Positions 33,481 through 46,312 of a stretch of 64,000 nucleotides of DNA are shown piece after piece (within the stretch, counting starts at the first letter, position 1; each line of letters starts with the position of its first letter). The DNA is from Dipteronia dyeriana (lineage: Eukaryota > Streptophyta > Magnoliopsida > Sapindales > Sapindaceae): NCBI GenBank assembly GCA_032871835.1, contig CM065297.1, positions 21,395,098 to 21,459,097 of the forward strand. Direction: 5' to 3'. The notes under the pieces were generated by a model that was not told where the DNA came from, searched no databases, and was given only the letters and a program-made list of their open reading frames with translations. A program made the translations under genes and the position numbers.

Positions 33481-35350
33481 GTTTTGTAGATGTCTGACTC
33501 AGTGAAAATGATTTGGGCCGATTGAGACGGGCCAACCGAGCTCTACTCTCCCTTGAAGACACTCCAGTCTTCATCAACATGAGGAATTTCTTTGCATGGT
33601 TCTTTCTAGAGTTATTGGAGGTGCCAGCCAGGGTAGGTCCTCCACTAATTGTGTGTATGATCTGGATATGTTGCATCAGGTCCTTATGTTCTCCCTATCT
33701 CTTCTTGGTATAGTCGCAGATCTTTGATTGTACCTCATTTTCGGTCGGGATGCTACCACCCCTAACCTGTTGTAAGAATTATACCAAGCAGCCACCCCTT
33801 ACCAGAGCCTCAATCTGGTTACGCAGGCTATAACACTCCTATATGTTGTACCCAACGTCTTTAGGGAATGCGTAATACTTGGATTGGTTCCTCCTGTTTG
33901 TCAAAGTTTCATCAGTGCTGGCTTTTGAAGTAGCCTATTGGCCCGAATGGCAAGGTAGATTGTCTCACATGATGCATTTTACGGGGTATAATGATGGTAC
34001 CTTCTTTCATCTCGTGTTACTGGGACAACGGTCCTTGGAGAAGGTGAAGCTAGGATAGGGTTTTGCCTTGTTGGATACTGTTTTTACTGAGGTAGGGAAG
34101 GGAGAAAATGATATGTTTACCTATAAGGGGATTTATTCTGGGTTTTTTAAGCTAGCGAAGGTCTCGGGGCGACCATCCTCCGGCTCTTTACCGCTATCAT
34201 ATCATCATGCTCCATCTTTACCTTAAGCAATTCATCAATCTCAATCTACTTGAAAGCCCGATCATAGGCTTCCCAGTAGGTCTCTGGAGGATGCTTGGCG
34301 AAAGATTGAAAAAGCTTACCCGCCCACAGGTTCCAACAGAAGTTGACAAGGGTTTCCTTCTCGGTGAAGTCCCCCATCTAGATAACTTCTTTGTAAAAAT
34401 GCCTCATATAGAACCAAAGAGTTTCTCCTCACTCTTGGATCACATACTGAAGGTGTATGGGATCCTTCGGGCTTTGTTTAACACCCTAGAACTGTAAGCA
34501 AAATTCGGTTGACAGCTTTGTGAAGAAATACACGCTTCCAACGAGCAGTTTTTTGAACCAAGTCTTTGCATAGTTGGTCTGCTAGATGAAGCTCTCTACA
34601 TGACTCAGAGGATCTTCTGTACTGGAGAACTTATCTACCAACATCTTGAATTTTGGTGGGAGCTCGGCTTCTCTGATCATTCTGGTGAAAAGGACAATCA
34701 TTTCACTTAAAGGATCCTTATTGGCTTCCTTTTGTTTCCCCTTCTTTATTTGATGGATCTCTTTTTGTAGCTTTGCCTGCTGATCCCTCAGGCGCTTGTT
34801 TCCATACTTCTTGGAATTGACCTCATACTCTTACTGTCATGCCCCTCAGATGAACTAGAGATTTTGACCCAGCCTTATTTACGAAGGGGATCTATCTTAG
34901 GGTTTCGCTGGCTGCCTCATTCTTCAGCCCGGGCCTTTCTTCTGTAGGCTACCGGGTGAGGGGAAATATGTCATTCTCGTGGCCAGACATCTACTGTAGA
35001 TTTAAACTGTCGGCGTTGGTAGCACGATGGTCTGTAAGGAACTAGGGGCATGGGCCCTGACCTATCTTGGATCATGGCTAAGGTCCCATCCTATTACCGA
35101 TTGGTATTGGTTGGGGAGGTCCCAACCGGTCAAAGGCACGCTACCAGGCTCCAAGTATGCTTGTTTCACTTTGGATATGGGATTTTGCCTGCTAAGTTGT
35201 GATTCCTTCAGCTAGCAAATGAAGGCGAAAGTTTTCCATGAAGGTCGCTGCCTGTTTATCGATCTCGGCCTAGCTTATCACTGGTGGGCCTGAAGCTCGC
35301 ACAGTGGATGGTTGTACTGGAGTCTGGCTACGATGCCTAGATTTTCTACC
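33481..35350 (-). pseudogene. Element D gag
   Basis: Tat-type Gag pieces in several minus frames: ELPPKFKMLVDKFSSTEDPL near 34650, KETLVNFCWNLWAGKLFQSF near 34310, and HPPETYWEAYDRAF near 34260, matching element E at 36880-36980. No single long frame remains. The N-terminal boundary is uncertain. Confidence 0.65.
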
Positions 35351-35648
35351 CTTTTTTGGAAATTTTTGGGTTGATACGACAGATTATTGCCCCGAAGCCT
35401 CAGGCTATCCTTGGGAAGATCGAAGCTTCATAGTTCCTACAAGACAAATAATATGTAAACCTTGTATGAACTGGGTGTGGGTGTTCTTACGGACGGCGCG
35501 AGAAAGTGTTGGCTGCAAATTCACTCGGGTAAAGAATTTAAATTAGCACCCTTGAGACCACTACTTTAGAGGTCACGGTCGGGGAAGATACCTTCGGTAC
35601 CTTGCTTGTACGTGTGATAGTGGAGATGAAGATGAGTGATAACATTGT
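35351..35648 (-). other. Element D 5' untranslated leader
   Basis: Non-coding sequence between the presumed gag start and the 5' LTR. I could not identify a convincing primer-binding site next to 35649, so this boundary is approximate. Confidence 0.35.
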
Positions 35649-36595
35649 GTATTAAAGATATGTAAATGAAAATTACATTGTTTTATTGTTGTTAAATGAT
35701 TTAGATATAATGTACAAATATCAAACAAAATACTCAATCTCTCTTGGACACAATGGAGGTGGCAGCATCGTGCCTGTCAATAATTAGATAAAGCGAAGGC
35801 CGCGTTCTCCTTAGTGAATTTAGGCAAAAATGGAGTTATTTTCTTTGTTGGTGGCGAGTCCCTATCTATTACTCTTACTGGTCGTGCATTGCTGTCTTTT
35901 TGTGCCTCGTTCAAAAGAAAACCTCTCCCTTTCATGCATGCCTAGGTGCATTTTATACATGGTCCAATTAGGTTAAACCTGTCATTTTCTCACCATGCAT
36001 ATCTCAATCAATTTCCCCCTTATCGGGCAGGATCTTCCATTTAAATGCCATTGACTTTTGTTAATCAACAGATTCGAGGATACTTTAGAGTGTGATAAGT
36101 TTGTTTCTTCTTTGAACTCAATGAATTGATTTGCACGTATGTAGTGGTTTAACGTACGTTGGAGTGTAGATATGATCTTGTGTGTCATCATGATGAGATG
36201 CCTCTTGGAGGTCGTCATACCCGTCTTGACTTTTGGAGCTGGATCTGGCCCTTCCAAATCCCTTTTAGAGTTTGGCATAACTATGTTGATGTTCTTCAGT
36301 GGCAACAGAGCTTTACGTGCTTCATTCTTCTTGCCTTGACAGTTTAGGTTTGTCCCTTGGTGAAACGGAGAGATACTGATGGGCGAGCTTGATTCCATCA
36401 CATCGGGCTTTTCCTAGTGACTCTGAATGTTTGCAAGGTGTTCCAAGGGTATGGGCAACCTCGCCTTGCTACTGCGGGGTCTCATGGTAGCTCGACCCCG
36501 GACCCTAGTACATTGTTACATAAGCTGGCATTTGAACCCCTGCTTGGAAGATGGAAAATTTACCGTTGGTCCCTAGCCAAATTTGGCTATTAACA
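35649..36595 (-). repeat. Element D 5' LTR
   Basis: The outer end at 36595 reads TGTTAATAGCCAAATTTGG on the minus strand. The inner end is placed at TGTATTAAAGATAT (35649) by resemblance to the reversed ends of other Tat LTRs and is uncertain. The gag of element E follows directly at 36596. Confidence 0.6.
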
Positions 36596-37450
36596 CTTGG
36601 AAAGCTTCATCTAGTAGATAGAGGTCTAAACATTACTAAGGCTACATCTAAAAGATACGATCCACTTGCAAAACATGGTTCAAGAAGATACGGGCAGGTA
36701 GCGTGGATAGCTTCACTAAGTTGTCTAGTGATCTCTACTCACAATTTTAGAGAATCAAGCTGTGTCTAAAGGATCCGATCCACTTACAATAAGTGATTCA
36801 AGAACAGGGTGAAACACTCAGATCTTATATGGAAATGCTCCACAATGAGGTGATCCATATTGAGGTTTTCATTGAGAAAGAGACCCTAGCCAATTTTCGT
36901 AGGAACCTATGGGCTAGAAGACTCTACATGGTCTTTTGCGAAGCACCGACCTGATACTTATCAGGAAGCTTATGATAGGGCGTTGGAGCAAGTCAACCTC
37001 AAGGAGTAGCTTAGGGTCAAGATTGAGCATGATGACATGAAGACGGAAAGTGTCAAAAGAAAGAGGCACCCAAACCTGCACCTGTCAAGAATGTCCAGAA
37101 TAGGCTGCCCAATCGGTCTACATATCCCTCAACTACTCCAGTCTCAGAGAGAGCGATTCTCAGGGAGGCGGACCCTGCCTCAGGCTACTCCTCCTCTGAG
37201 AGTGGTAGCCTCCACAACCCAGGATGAGAGGGGTTACAGCCACTACACCCCTTTAAATGCTTCCTGTAAGACAATCTTTCTTGCTATCAGAGATAAGAGC
37301 CTGCTTAGAAAGCCATCTCCCATGAAGGCACCAATGGACACAAGTAACCGATACAAATATTGTGACTTCTATGAGGACATGGGGCACAACACCTCAGAGT
37401 ACTTTAGTCTACGTAACTAGATCGAAGCACTAGTGAGGGGTGGTTGTTTC
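36596..37450 (+). pseudogene. Element E gag, C-terminal part
   Basis: It begins inside Gag where element D is inserted. Readable blocks: KDPIHLQ..VIQEQGETLRSYME, EKETLANFRRNLWARRL and RPDTYQEAYDRALEQVN. These are followed by frame 37037-37420 ending in a degenerate zinc knuckle (YCDFYEDMGHNTSEYF), whose last Cys is Tyr and which also lacks the second Cys, as is usual for Tat Gag. Segment 36620-36710 partly repeats the gag sequence at 36740-36830. The Gag N-terminus, leader and PBS of element E are not found anywhere in the window. Confidence 0.75.
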
Positions 37451-40400
37451 TAGAGTTCCTACAGCAGGTTTGAGATATCATCCACATAGGCAAGGAGGTT
37501 CAAGATGAGATCCGAGATCATACAGGGAAGAGGAAAAGAGAGCAAAAAGACCAGATACAACAAATCCAGGACATACATACCATCAGCGGAAGACCCACTA
37601 TAGCTGGTACCTTCAATGATTCTAGGAAAAATCATGCCAAGAAGATTCTCAGGGTTGAAGAGGGGCAAGGTATCTTTAAGGTTGATCGGAGCCTAGCAGG
37701 AACCTCTCAATCTGCACAGATCATTTTCATTGAAGTCGATGTGTACAATACCGTGCAGCTGTATGACGATCTCATGGTGGTCACGGTACAGATCGCCAAC
37801 TTCTTGGTCCACCGCATCCTGATTGACACAGGGAGAAGTGTGGACATCCTTTTCAAAGACAACTTGGAAAAGCTTAACTTGAAGCAGTGGTGTTACAATA
37901 GTTGCACCACCCCTTTGTACGGATTCATTAGGACTTGATTATACCAGTAGGTTCAAAAATTCTACCAGTTATCATTGGTACTACGTCTATACAACATAAC
38001 ATCATGATAGACTTCTTGGTGGTTGACATCTCGTCGGCCTACAACGCCATTTTATGGAGGCCTTTCTTTTCAGTTTTCAAGGTGGTGCTATCCATCTACC
38101 ACAACATCCTGAAGTATCCAGTATGAAATGAGGTATGTGAGGTATGAGGGGACCAGCAGGCTGCATGTAAGTGTTAAGATGTATCAGCCAATCGTACAGC
38201 GTTAGTGAAATAGTATGCGTAGGTAGCTGTGGTGTAAGGACAAGAATTGGCAGAAATGGATTCCGAGGTTCTAGAGTTAGCAGAATACCCAGAGAGCGAC
38301 GTCCAAGTTAAGGACAAAGAAGAAAAAGATGGGGGATGGGCCGATGGCCACCCCGTTGATGAGTTAGAAGAAATTCCGATTAGAGAATATAACTAGTCCA
38401 AGGTAGTCAATGATGAGGTGGCCTAGGAATCAGAAGTAAAAGAATGCCTGATCCAGCTCCTCCGGGAATACAGTGACATATTCGCCTGGAGAAATGATTA
38501 AATGTCGGGAATCCTTATCTCTTTGGCTGCTCATAGGTTGGCAGTCGACCCTACTTTCAAACCAATCAAGCAAAGAGGCAACACTTCAACTCCAAAAGAT
38601 ATGTTGCCATACAGAAAGAGGTTGACAAGTTGTTAAAGGTTGGATGTATCAAGGAATCTCGATACCCTAATTGGATCTTGAATGGCCACCAAAGCAAATG
38701 TGATATGGTGCATGTGCGTTGACTATACAGATTTCAACCATATCTACCCAATGTATAGCCTCTCCTTACCTAAAATCGATCAACTAGTGGACTCAACTGT
38801 AGGAAACAAGCTCCTGAGCTTTACAGATGCTTTTTAGGGGTACAATTAGATCATAATGCACCCCGCTGATTAGGATAAAACCTGTTTCATCACTGGGCAA
38901 TGTGTTTATTGGTACAAGGTTGTGCCATTCGGCCTAAAATATACGGGAGCTACATACCAGCGTCTGGTCAACTGGCTGTTCAAGCCTAAGATCGAAAGGA
39001 CGGTGGAAGTATACATTGATGACATGATTACCAAGTCCCAGATAACAAGAGAGCACCAAGACCACCTTCATAGGACCTTCCAGATCATGAGAGAGAACCA
39101 GATGCAGTTGAACTTCACCAAGTGTGCATTTGGATAACTACAGGAAATTTTCTTATTTTTATGGTTCACGAGAAACTCATAGAGACCAACCGGAGAAGAT
39201 CTGAGCTATCTTAGATATGGATTCTCCTACCTCACTTAAACAAGTACATGCGCTAACCATTCGAGTGGCAGCGCTCAACCGCTTCATTTCACGATCGATT
39301 GACAAATGTCTTCCCTTCTTCAGGTGATCAAACAGGGAAGAAATATGAGGTGGGACCAAGACATCGAGCAAGCTTTTCAAGCTTTAAAGAGATATCTAGC
39401 TAGCCCGCCGCTACTGGTTAAGCCAGCCCTTGAAGAGGAGCTGTAAATTTACCTAGTCATATCTGAAACAGTAGTTTGTGGGGCTATGGTTAAAGAATGT
39501 GAGGACGGAGTCCAATGACCTGTCTACTACATGAGCTACTCACTAACCAAACCCGAAAGGAATTAAGTCCTTCTCAAGAAGCTTACCTTTGCCTTAGTGA
39601 CCTTAGCGAGGAAGCTCTGCCCCTACTTCCAAGCATATACAATGGTAGTAGTGACTGATCAACCTCTCTGCCAGTTCTTACAGAACCATACGTGTCTGAA
39701 AGACTGGTCCTTTGGGCTTTAGAGTTCACTTAATTTGATCTAAAATACAAGGCTAGGACGACTATCAAGGCTTAAGCAATAGTAGACTTTATGGTCGAGT
39801 TTTCAACTCTCCCAAGTCAAGAGACCTTGGTAGAACCAAATCCAGCCCCCTCCCCACAATTGGCCTGCAAGTCATGATGCCTGGACCCTCTACACAGATG
39901 GATCATCCGGACAAGCAGACGGAGGTACTGGCATCCTCTTGATAGACCCAGGAAGAATGCTACCTTAGCTTCAGATGCAAATTCAAGGCTATAAACAATA
40001 AAGCGGTGTACGAAGCCTTTTTGGGAGGAATGAAAGTAGCCCTCGAGCTCGGATATGATTATTTACATCTCAATAGTGACTTGGTCCTTATAGTTAACCA
40101 AGTCACTGGACTACACCAGGCTAACAGGGACAATATGGTAGCTTATCTCAAACAGATTCAACTGCTCAAAAACCAGTTCAAAGTTCAAAATTAAGCAGAT
40201 TTCTTTTCAAAGTTAGCTGCCATTGGAGGATAGGCTCTCCCCAAGGGTGTTCCCCTCCAAATGATCTCCCAGGCAAACATAACAGTCGGTAAGGAAATAT
40301 GCCTAGTTGATCGACTCCCAAGTTGGATGGATCCATTAGTCACTTACCTCAAAGATGGGTTGCTCTCCAAGGACCCTAACCAAGCCCACAGAATCAAGAG

Positions 40401-41560
40401 GATCTCTATCCGATATTGCTTGGTAGAATGGTACCTTTTCAGGAGGGGAAAGTCTCTCCCTTTGCTCTATTGCGTACATCCTGACAATGCCAATTGGGTG
40501 TTAAGAGTGGTCCACTCTAGGGACTGTGGAAATCACATCAGTAAGGAAGCGTTAGCTTACCAGGTACTTTGCATGGGATATTACTGGCCTACGATACACC
40601 AGGATGCAAAAATATTTGTACAGTCTTGTGAACCTTGTTAGAAGTCGTCAAACTTGAGCCACTTTTCTCTTAAGCCATTATCTTCAATTAGTTAAACCTA
40701 TCCATTTTCCATTTAGGGGGTGAATTTGATTGGGATGCTCCCTACTGCTCCAGGACAAGCTAAACATGCCATTGTAGTGATAGACTACTTCACTCAGTGG
40801 GTGGAAGTGTGTTCGCTGTCCCAGATCACATAAGAGAACACCACCAGGTTTATAAAGACTAACGTGGTATGCAGGTTCAAAACCCTGATCGTCATCAACA
40901 CCGACCTTTGTAAGCAGTTTGACAATGCCCGATTCAGGTGTTTCTATGAAGACTTAGGAATCGACCTCTGTTTTGACTCGGTAGCCCACCCCCAAACCAA
41001 CGCCCTAGTAGAGGCCACCAATAAGACAATAAAAAAAATTTGAAAATGAAACTCCAGCAGAAAAAGGGCAAGTGGGTAGATGAGTTGCCCGAGGTACTTT
41101 GGGCTTACGGAACCACCAGAAAAATCACAACCGGAGAAATACCTTACTCCTTAGCATTCAGGGAAGAGGCGGTCCTACCTATTGAGCATAAGCTAACCTC
41201 GTTTTGGGTCTAACACTTCGAGCCAGAATGCAACGAGATCAAGCTTAGGGCCAAACTGGTCCTTTTGGATGAAAAGCAAGATAAAGTGGCAGAAAGGGTA
41301 GCAGTTTACCATAGCAGGATTGCGAGGTACTTTAACAAAAGGGTAAGGACCCAGAGCTTCAAAGAAGAGGATCTAATACCCCGGAAGGTGACTCAGAACA
41401 TTAGGGTCAAGTCGGATGGGGTCCTAGGGCCCTTTGGGAAGGCACATACTTGATAAAGGTAGTGGTTCGGAGCGTGCCTTATAAGCTCGAATACTTGAAT
41501 GGGCAACCCATCGATGATACATGGAACGCTGACCTGTTGAAGAGGTTTTACCCCTATGAA
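37451..41560 (+). pseudogene. Element E pol: protease, RT, RNase H, integrase
   Basis: The protease frame 37741-37938 has an intact DTG in ILIDTGRSVDILF, and 37935-38126 continues with VVDISSAYNAILWRPF. RT (about 38500-39140) has AAHRLAVDPTFKPIKQ and the catalytic VYIDDM at 39012. RNase H (39870-40194) shows YTDGSSGQADGGTGILLID and YEAFLGGMKVALELGYDYL. Integrase (40261-41560) has the zinc-binding HHCC segment (VVHSRDCGNHISKEAL ... VQSCEPC), the DDE core (IDYFTQWVE; INTDLCKQFDNARF; ALVEATNKTIKK) and the C-terminal region up to LLKRFYP. Stops and frame changes are frequent. All RT and integrase catalytic residues are still visible. Confidence 0.9.
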
Positions 41561-42050
41561 TGAGAGTTTGAGCAGAGTAGTCATATCTAGGTATCAATAT
41601 TAGTAGCTCGGGAATAAATTTCTAATTCCATATTGATAATCAATAAAATCCTCAGTTAGTTTCTCCATCTGTATTTATGTTTTCTTTTTCACCAAGGGCA
41701 ATCTCGCCATGATCGCCATGACCCAAAGATAGCTAGATAGCATTCTTGATGCTTTGGCTAGAAACTACCCCCGTCAAGAAGGATCTAAGCATAAGATCAT
41801 AGTTGTCGGCCAGATCACAAAACCAGGGATTGGTCGGGGAAACCATTTCACCACCTTTGATGCCTTGGCCAAGCACCATCCCCCGCTAAGAAGGATTTGA
41901 GCATAAATACAAAGTAGCTAGCAAGTTCATGAGACCAGGATAGCCGAAAGACAATCATGATGCCTTGGTCAGGCTATCTCCCCCAAGAAGGGTCTAGACA
42001 TAAGTGCATAGCTGCCCGCTAGACCGAGATCGCCCTGGTATTTTACCTCC
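41561..42050 (+). repeat. Element E 3' region with tandem repeats
   Basis: After pol the sequence holds three tandem units beginning TGATGCTTTGGC or TGATGCCTTGG at 41747, 41858 and 41958 (111 bp, 100 bp, and a last unit cut by the solo LTR). Each contains AAGAAGGATCTAAGCATAA or a close variant. The host element has the same kind of array on the opposite strand at 60390-60690. Array-bearing 3' regions are known for Tat elements. Confidence 0.8.
42046..42050. repeat. Target-site duplication of solo LTR, left copy
   Basis: CCTCC, repeated at 44527-44531. Confidence 0.9.
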
Positions 42051-44526
42051 TGTTAGGATTATGCTCGATAGCAAGAGTGTAATATTGTAATTAACAATCT
42101 TTTCATATGAATAAAGTGATTTATAGTTTAACAAATCTTATAGCAGTTATAGTTTAATTATTATAATTGTCAAAAGTAAATAATCATAAGGTCAAAAGAC
42201 TATGAGAAAAAAAGAATTGTTCATACATCTAGATGTGTATGAGGTAGACACAATTCTTTAGTTAGTCTTGAATAATATTCACAACTTAAGATAGAAGATT
42301 GGGCGCCTTTATCTTGTTAAAGTTATAGATTCTTTTGCTAGCATTTGAGTGGGATCAAATGTGTTATGATGAGTCTAAAATCATCAAAGTGTGGTGTCTT
42401 TGGGCAAAAGAATCTAGTGCACTGGGTACATTGAATAGGATCAAAATGAAATACTTTATCTAGAACCGTCAATGGATAAAAGTTTTCATTTGAAGACAAT
42501 CCGAGAGTCTATCTAAATCCTGAGATAAATGATGGACTTATGGTTGCAAGTGTTATCATTTGAGCTATCAATGAGTACGATTATATAGCATAGTCTATCC
42601 TCGATAGTTTGGTGGTATTCATTTGTTAATCGATAGAGGACTTCATTTATAGATATGGACATCGTGACTCCATTTATTGAATGAGAGTAGAATACCATCA
42701 TATGGATGTTTTGAGGTATTGGATATTAAATCTTATCGTTAAGTTTTCAATAGTGTCTATTGAAACATGGCTTCTGGACAAGTCAAAATATCCAAGTTCA
42801 AAATGTGGTCATATGAGTAAATATGGTAACTTGGAGAGCTATAGCCGGTCTATGAGCTCTTGGCGATTACTGGTATTCATCACGAGGATACATTTTCTCC
42901 AATAAGGTTGTCTAAGGTACGAATGAGTAACATCAACTTATTCTATCTGTATTTATGAGTTCAATTTTAGTTCTTTAGTGGAATGAACTAAAATTAAATA
43001 GATTGGACCTAAGTGAATCATTTGTTGATTGTGATTGAGTTGTGTCTATTGGAGCTTAAATTTAGATAGCTCGCCAAGATCCCCAATCCACACGAACTTG
43101 CATGGATCACTTGATATATTCTACCGGACCAATTTAGGGGTCCATCTAGAATTGTAATAAGGCATGTGAACTTGTTTCTTTTTGTAAGAATGGGTCTAGT
43201 TCACATGTGGACTTTTTATTAAGGTCCAATGGATTTAATAAAATGAGAAAAATAATATATGGCCTTTATACTAGGTATGGGCGGCAATGGCCATGGATAA
43301 TAGCTTTAATATATTATTTTATTTTATTATTTAATTAAATGAGAATTAATTAATTTATTGATTAATTAATTATTTAATTCAAAGTCAAAATCTTTTCCTA
43401 TTAGAAGATGATCTCCTAAAACTATACTATTGCTGGTAGTATAGTTAATGTTAAAGACTATATTTGATAAGTAGATAAATAAAAAGGAGTTATTTATCTA
43501 ATCAAATTAGGAAATCTTTAATATGGTTACAAACACACTATTGAGTAGGATTAGGAGTCTTGGTGTAGGAAAGAATTCTTTTTGGAAAAGGATTCTTGGT
43601 CACCAAGTAAAACTACTTAGTGGTAGAATTCTTATTTGAAAAGGATTCATAACCACCAAGTTAATCTACCTGAAGATAGGATTCTTGTCCATCAAGTAAT
43701 CTTTCTTAGGTAAGATTAAACTTTTCTAAACTACATCAAAGAAGGGAATTTCGTTCATCACATGTATTATATAGGATAGGATAGATTTCTTTTTAGATAA
43801 GGATTCTAACTACTAAATAAATCCACCTAGGGAAAGGATTCTTGCCAACCAAGTGAATCCTTCTTAGGAAAGGATTTATGAACCTGTATATATGTGGATG
43901 ATGAATTCGGCCATCCCTAAGGGTTTTTGGAGGTGAATTTCGGCCAAGCATATATTTCTAAGTGAAAGTTTAGGCCACCATAGGAATTTTGAGGGAGAAA
44001 AATCTGATTTTACTCTAGACAAAATTCCATCATCTCTAAACAATAGTGTGTGAATTCGGCCAAGAAGAGAAAAAGGGGAACATTTTTGTATTCGATAGTA
44101 TACTAATATCCTTTACATCAAAAGGGTTTTGTGTACAACATCGAATCAAGGTTCACGCGAGTTACAATCAAATTGATTGATAATTCACAAGTGACCGGAC
44201 GTTCTTGGATTTTTTCTCTTGGAGGATATTTGTAACTAACAAAGAAAAGATATTTGGTTTGTCTCCATCCTCAGTAATACAATTTAAATAAAGGGAGCCC
44301 ACACTCCTAGGTGATTCACGTTCGTGATTGGATTGGAAGATCTTGCATAATTAATTCGGCGCTTGTTCAATCGTCAAGCGAAAAAGGTACGATACTTTTA
44401 TATACATCAATTAATCTAAGGTTAAGGTTCTAGTTGCATAAAAGGGAAAAATTTTATTTATACGCAAACCCTAATCTCATTTTTTATCACGCTTCCGCTG
44501 CGTTTCTAAACCGTTTTTTCCCTACA
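42051..44526 (+). mobile_element. Solo LTR of the copia-1/copia-2 family
   Basis: It starts TGTTAGGATTATGCTCG and ends TTTTTTCCCTACA, 2476 bp, with CCTCC on each side and no internal sequence. It aligns in reverse with the LTRs of copia-1 and copia-2 over their whole length. A solo LTR with target duplication arises when the two LTRs of one element recombine. It sits in the 3' region of element E, just after the tandem repeats. It is the longest and probably most complete LTR of the family here. Confidence 0.95.
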
Positions 44527-44531
44527 CCTCC
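44527..44531. repeat. Target-site duplication of solo LTR, right copy
   Basis: CCTCC, identical to 42046-42050. The element E 3' region resumes here, as shown by alignment with the host element near 60385. Confidence 0.9.
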
Positions 44532-45420
44532 TTGGTACGGGGACCAATGGTACCTAGTTTAGTTCAACCAGGTATTCCACCTAAAGTGTGGAAATTCCTA
44601 AAGGTAGGACACCTAGTACCCTTATTCTCCTAAAAAGGAAAATCGAAGTGATAGAGGGTCCCATGAGGAATCGCCTCGACCAAGTACCTCGACAACTTGG
44701 TACCAATTACTTGCCTACTCCTATTTATCTTTTCACCCCTTTTTCAAATTGTTTTGTTAGGATCCATTTGAACCATACAAGAACTGGGGACTTGGAGTAG
44801 TAGCAGTAAGCGCTCGAACCAAATCATTATCTAGGTACCAGGGTACCACGGCAAATAAGAGGCATCTGGTACCCAAATATTTGCTATAAGCTCTTTCGCC
44901 AAAATCTAGTTATAAGAGTAGTCCAAGCTATAAATGCAGCAACCTCATGACACTGAGGAACCTAGTATGCAATAAAGCTTGCAACCTAGAAGCCGTAGAA
45001 TCAAATTTTTACTAAGTACCGAAAACTGATGCCTGTCACAAAGTCTATGTTGATTTTTTGTACTTAATATATTTTCAAAGTTTTCCTATAATACCAATTT
45101 CTTTTTAAGTCAGGTGTATATAAGGGCTGCTCCAAGGTCTTGTTGAGAAATAAAATGAGACACATTTTAATCAAGATAAGGGTCAAACAGATGCTAGAGA
45201 AAAAGATAGTGGTAGCTTCCATTCGTAAAGTTATGGGAGCCCATCCCTGAGTTCTGGGTAAAAAATAATAATAACGAAAGCATGGATGAATAACAGTTAG
45301 CCATGATCTAACAGGGAGCCCACCTATTTTTTGGGCAACAAAAGGAAGCATCAAATAACAAGATCATGTGTCGGCACCTTCCTAGTGTCCTTCTCTAGCG
45401 GTCCTATCTTTTGGTGGCTG
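44532..45420 (+). other. Element E 3' untranslated region, GGTACC-rich
   Basis: It lies between the tandem repeats and the antisense gene. It is rich in GGTAC/GGTACC motifs. A short sense frame at 44588-44800 (70 codons) resembles a 67-codon frame at 60099-60302 of the host element, see findings. No other coding signal is visible. Confidence 0.55.
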
Positions 45421-46220
45421 TTAGACGGTCTGCTCTTCAATTAGCATTTGGGCAACCTCAGCTAGAATCTCGAGAAGGATAAGCTTAGTCTGGGAGGTCA
45501 CGGTGACCCCTGCCCCTACTTGCTCCTCTACTATTTTCACCTCAGCTACTCCTTCCACTGAAGTAGAACCGGTTTAGCTTTCCACTAACTCCTTAAAGGT
45601 GGGTTGGTCTTCTACAACTTCTTAATCAGTGGGCAGGTTTTCTTCTATCTCATTGGAGGCAGGCAGAACCTCTTGAATTCTAGGCTGTTGACCCTTATCG
45701 TTTGCCTCCTCATCAACAACAGCAACTCAAGAGGTACTTTCTCCATCACTAGCAAAGATTGACATCCTCTTTGCTCTATCCATGATCTCCTCCCTATCCC
45801 AGTCCACGATGGTGGCTAAGTCAAATGGAAGAGGTAGAGCCTGGGCTGCTTAGAATAAAGCGTAGAAGTAGCCATCACTGAAAGAAGAGTCAACCTCAGT
45901 CTGTAAGCTGGCCACTTGAGCATGTAGAGCTTGATTTTCTGCCTCCTGTACCCTAGCTTTCTTCATCCATGAGTTTCTTTCATAGCTTGTCGCTACGACC
46001 TGAGGGTCTCTAGATCGAGGAAGTGCGTCAACATCTCCAGGTCACTGTGTGTATCCTCCAGCACCATTTGGATAGCGTCCAGGTTAAGATTCAATGCAAA
46101 TACCATGCCCTTGGTCTGACCAAGCACCCCTCTGATGACCTCAATATCAGACTCAGACATTTCAGTGCAAGACCTCAATGAGGCCATCCGGTGGCTCGCC
46201 CAAATGTTATACTTGAAAGT

Positions 46221-46312
46221 CTACAAAACACAGCAACCAAGTTAGTCAGCCCCAAATACCAGTTATGTGAATTCCAGAAAAATAATGAGATGGGATATGA
46301 CATCACACTTAC
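46221..46312 (-). other. Intron 2 of element E antisense gene
   Basis: 92 bp, with donor TATCTAG/GTAAGTG and acceptor GTTTTGTAG on the minus strand. It matches 50074-50155 of the host copy. Confidence 0.6.

Larger units (their letters stand above)
28826..36595 (-). mobile_element. Element D: degenerate Ty3/gypsy Tat-type element
   Basis: Minus-strand element: 5' LTR ending at 36595, gag (about 35350-33480), protease, RT, RNase H, truncated integrase (to about 29822), 3' UTR, and 3' LTR 28826-29651. Both LTRs start TGTTAATAGC on the minus strand. They align along most of their length but are strongly diverged, so the element is old. It has no antisense gene: integrase runs straight into the 3' UTR. 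Its right end interrupts the gag of element E. Confidence 0.8.
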
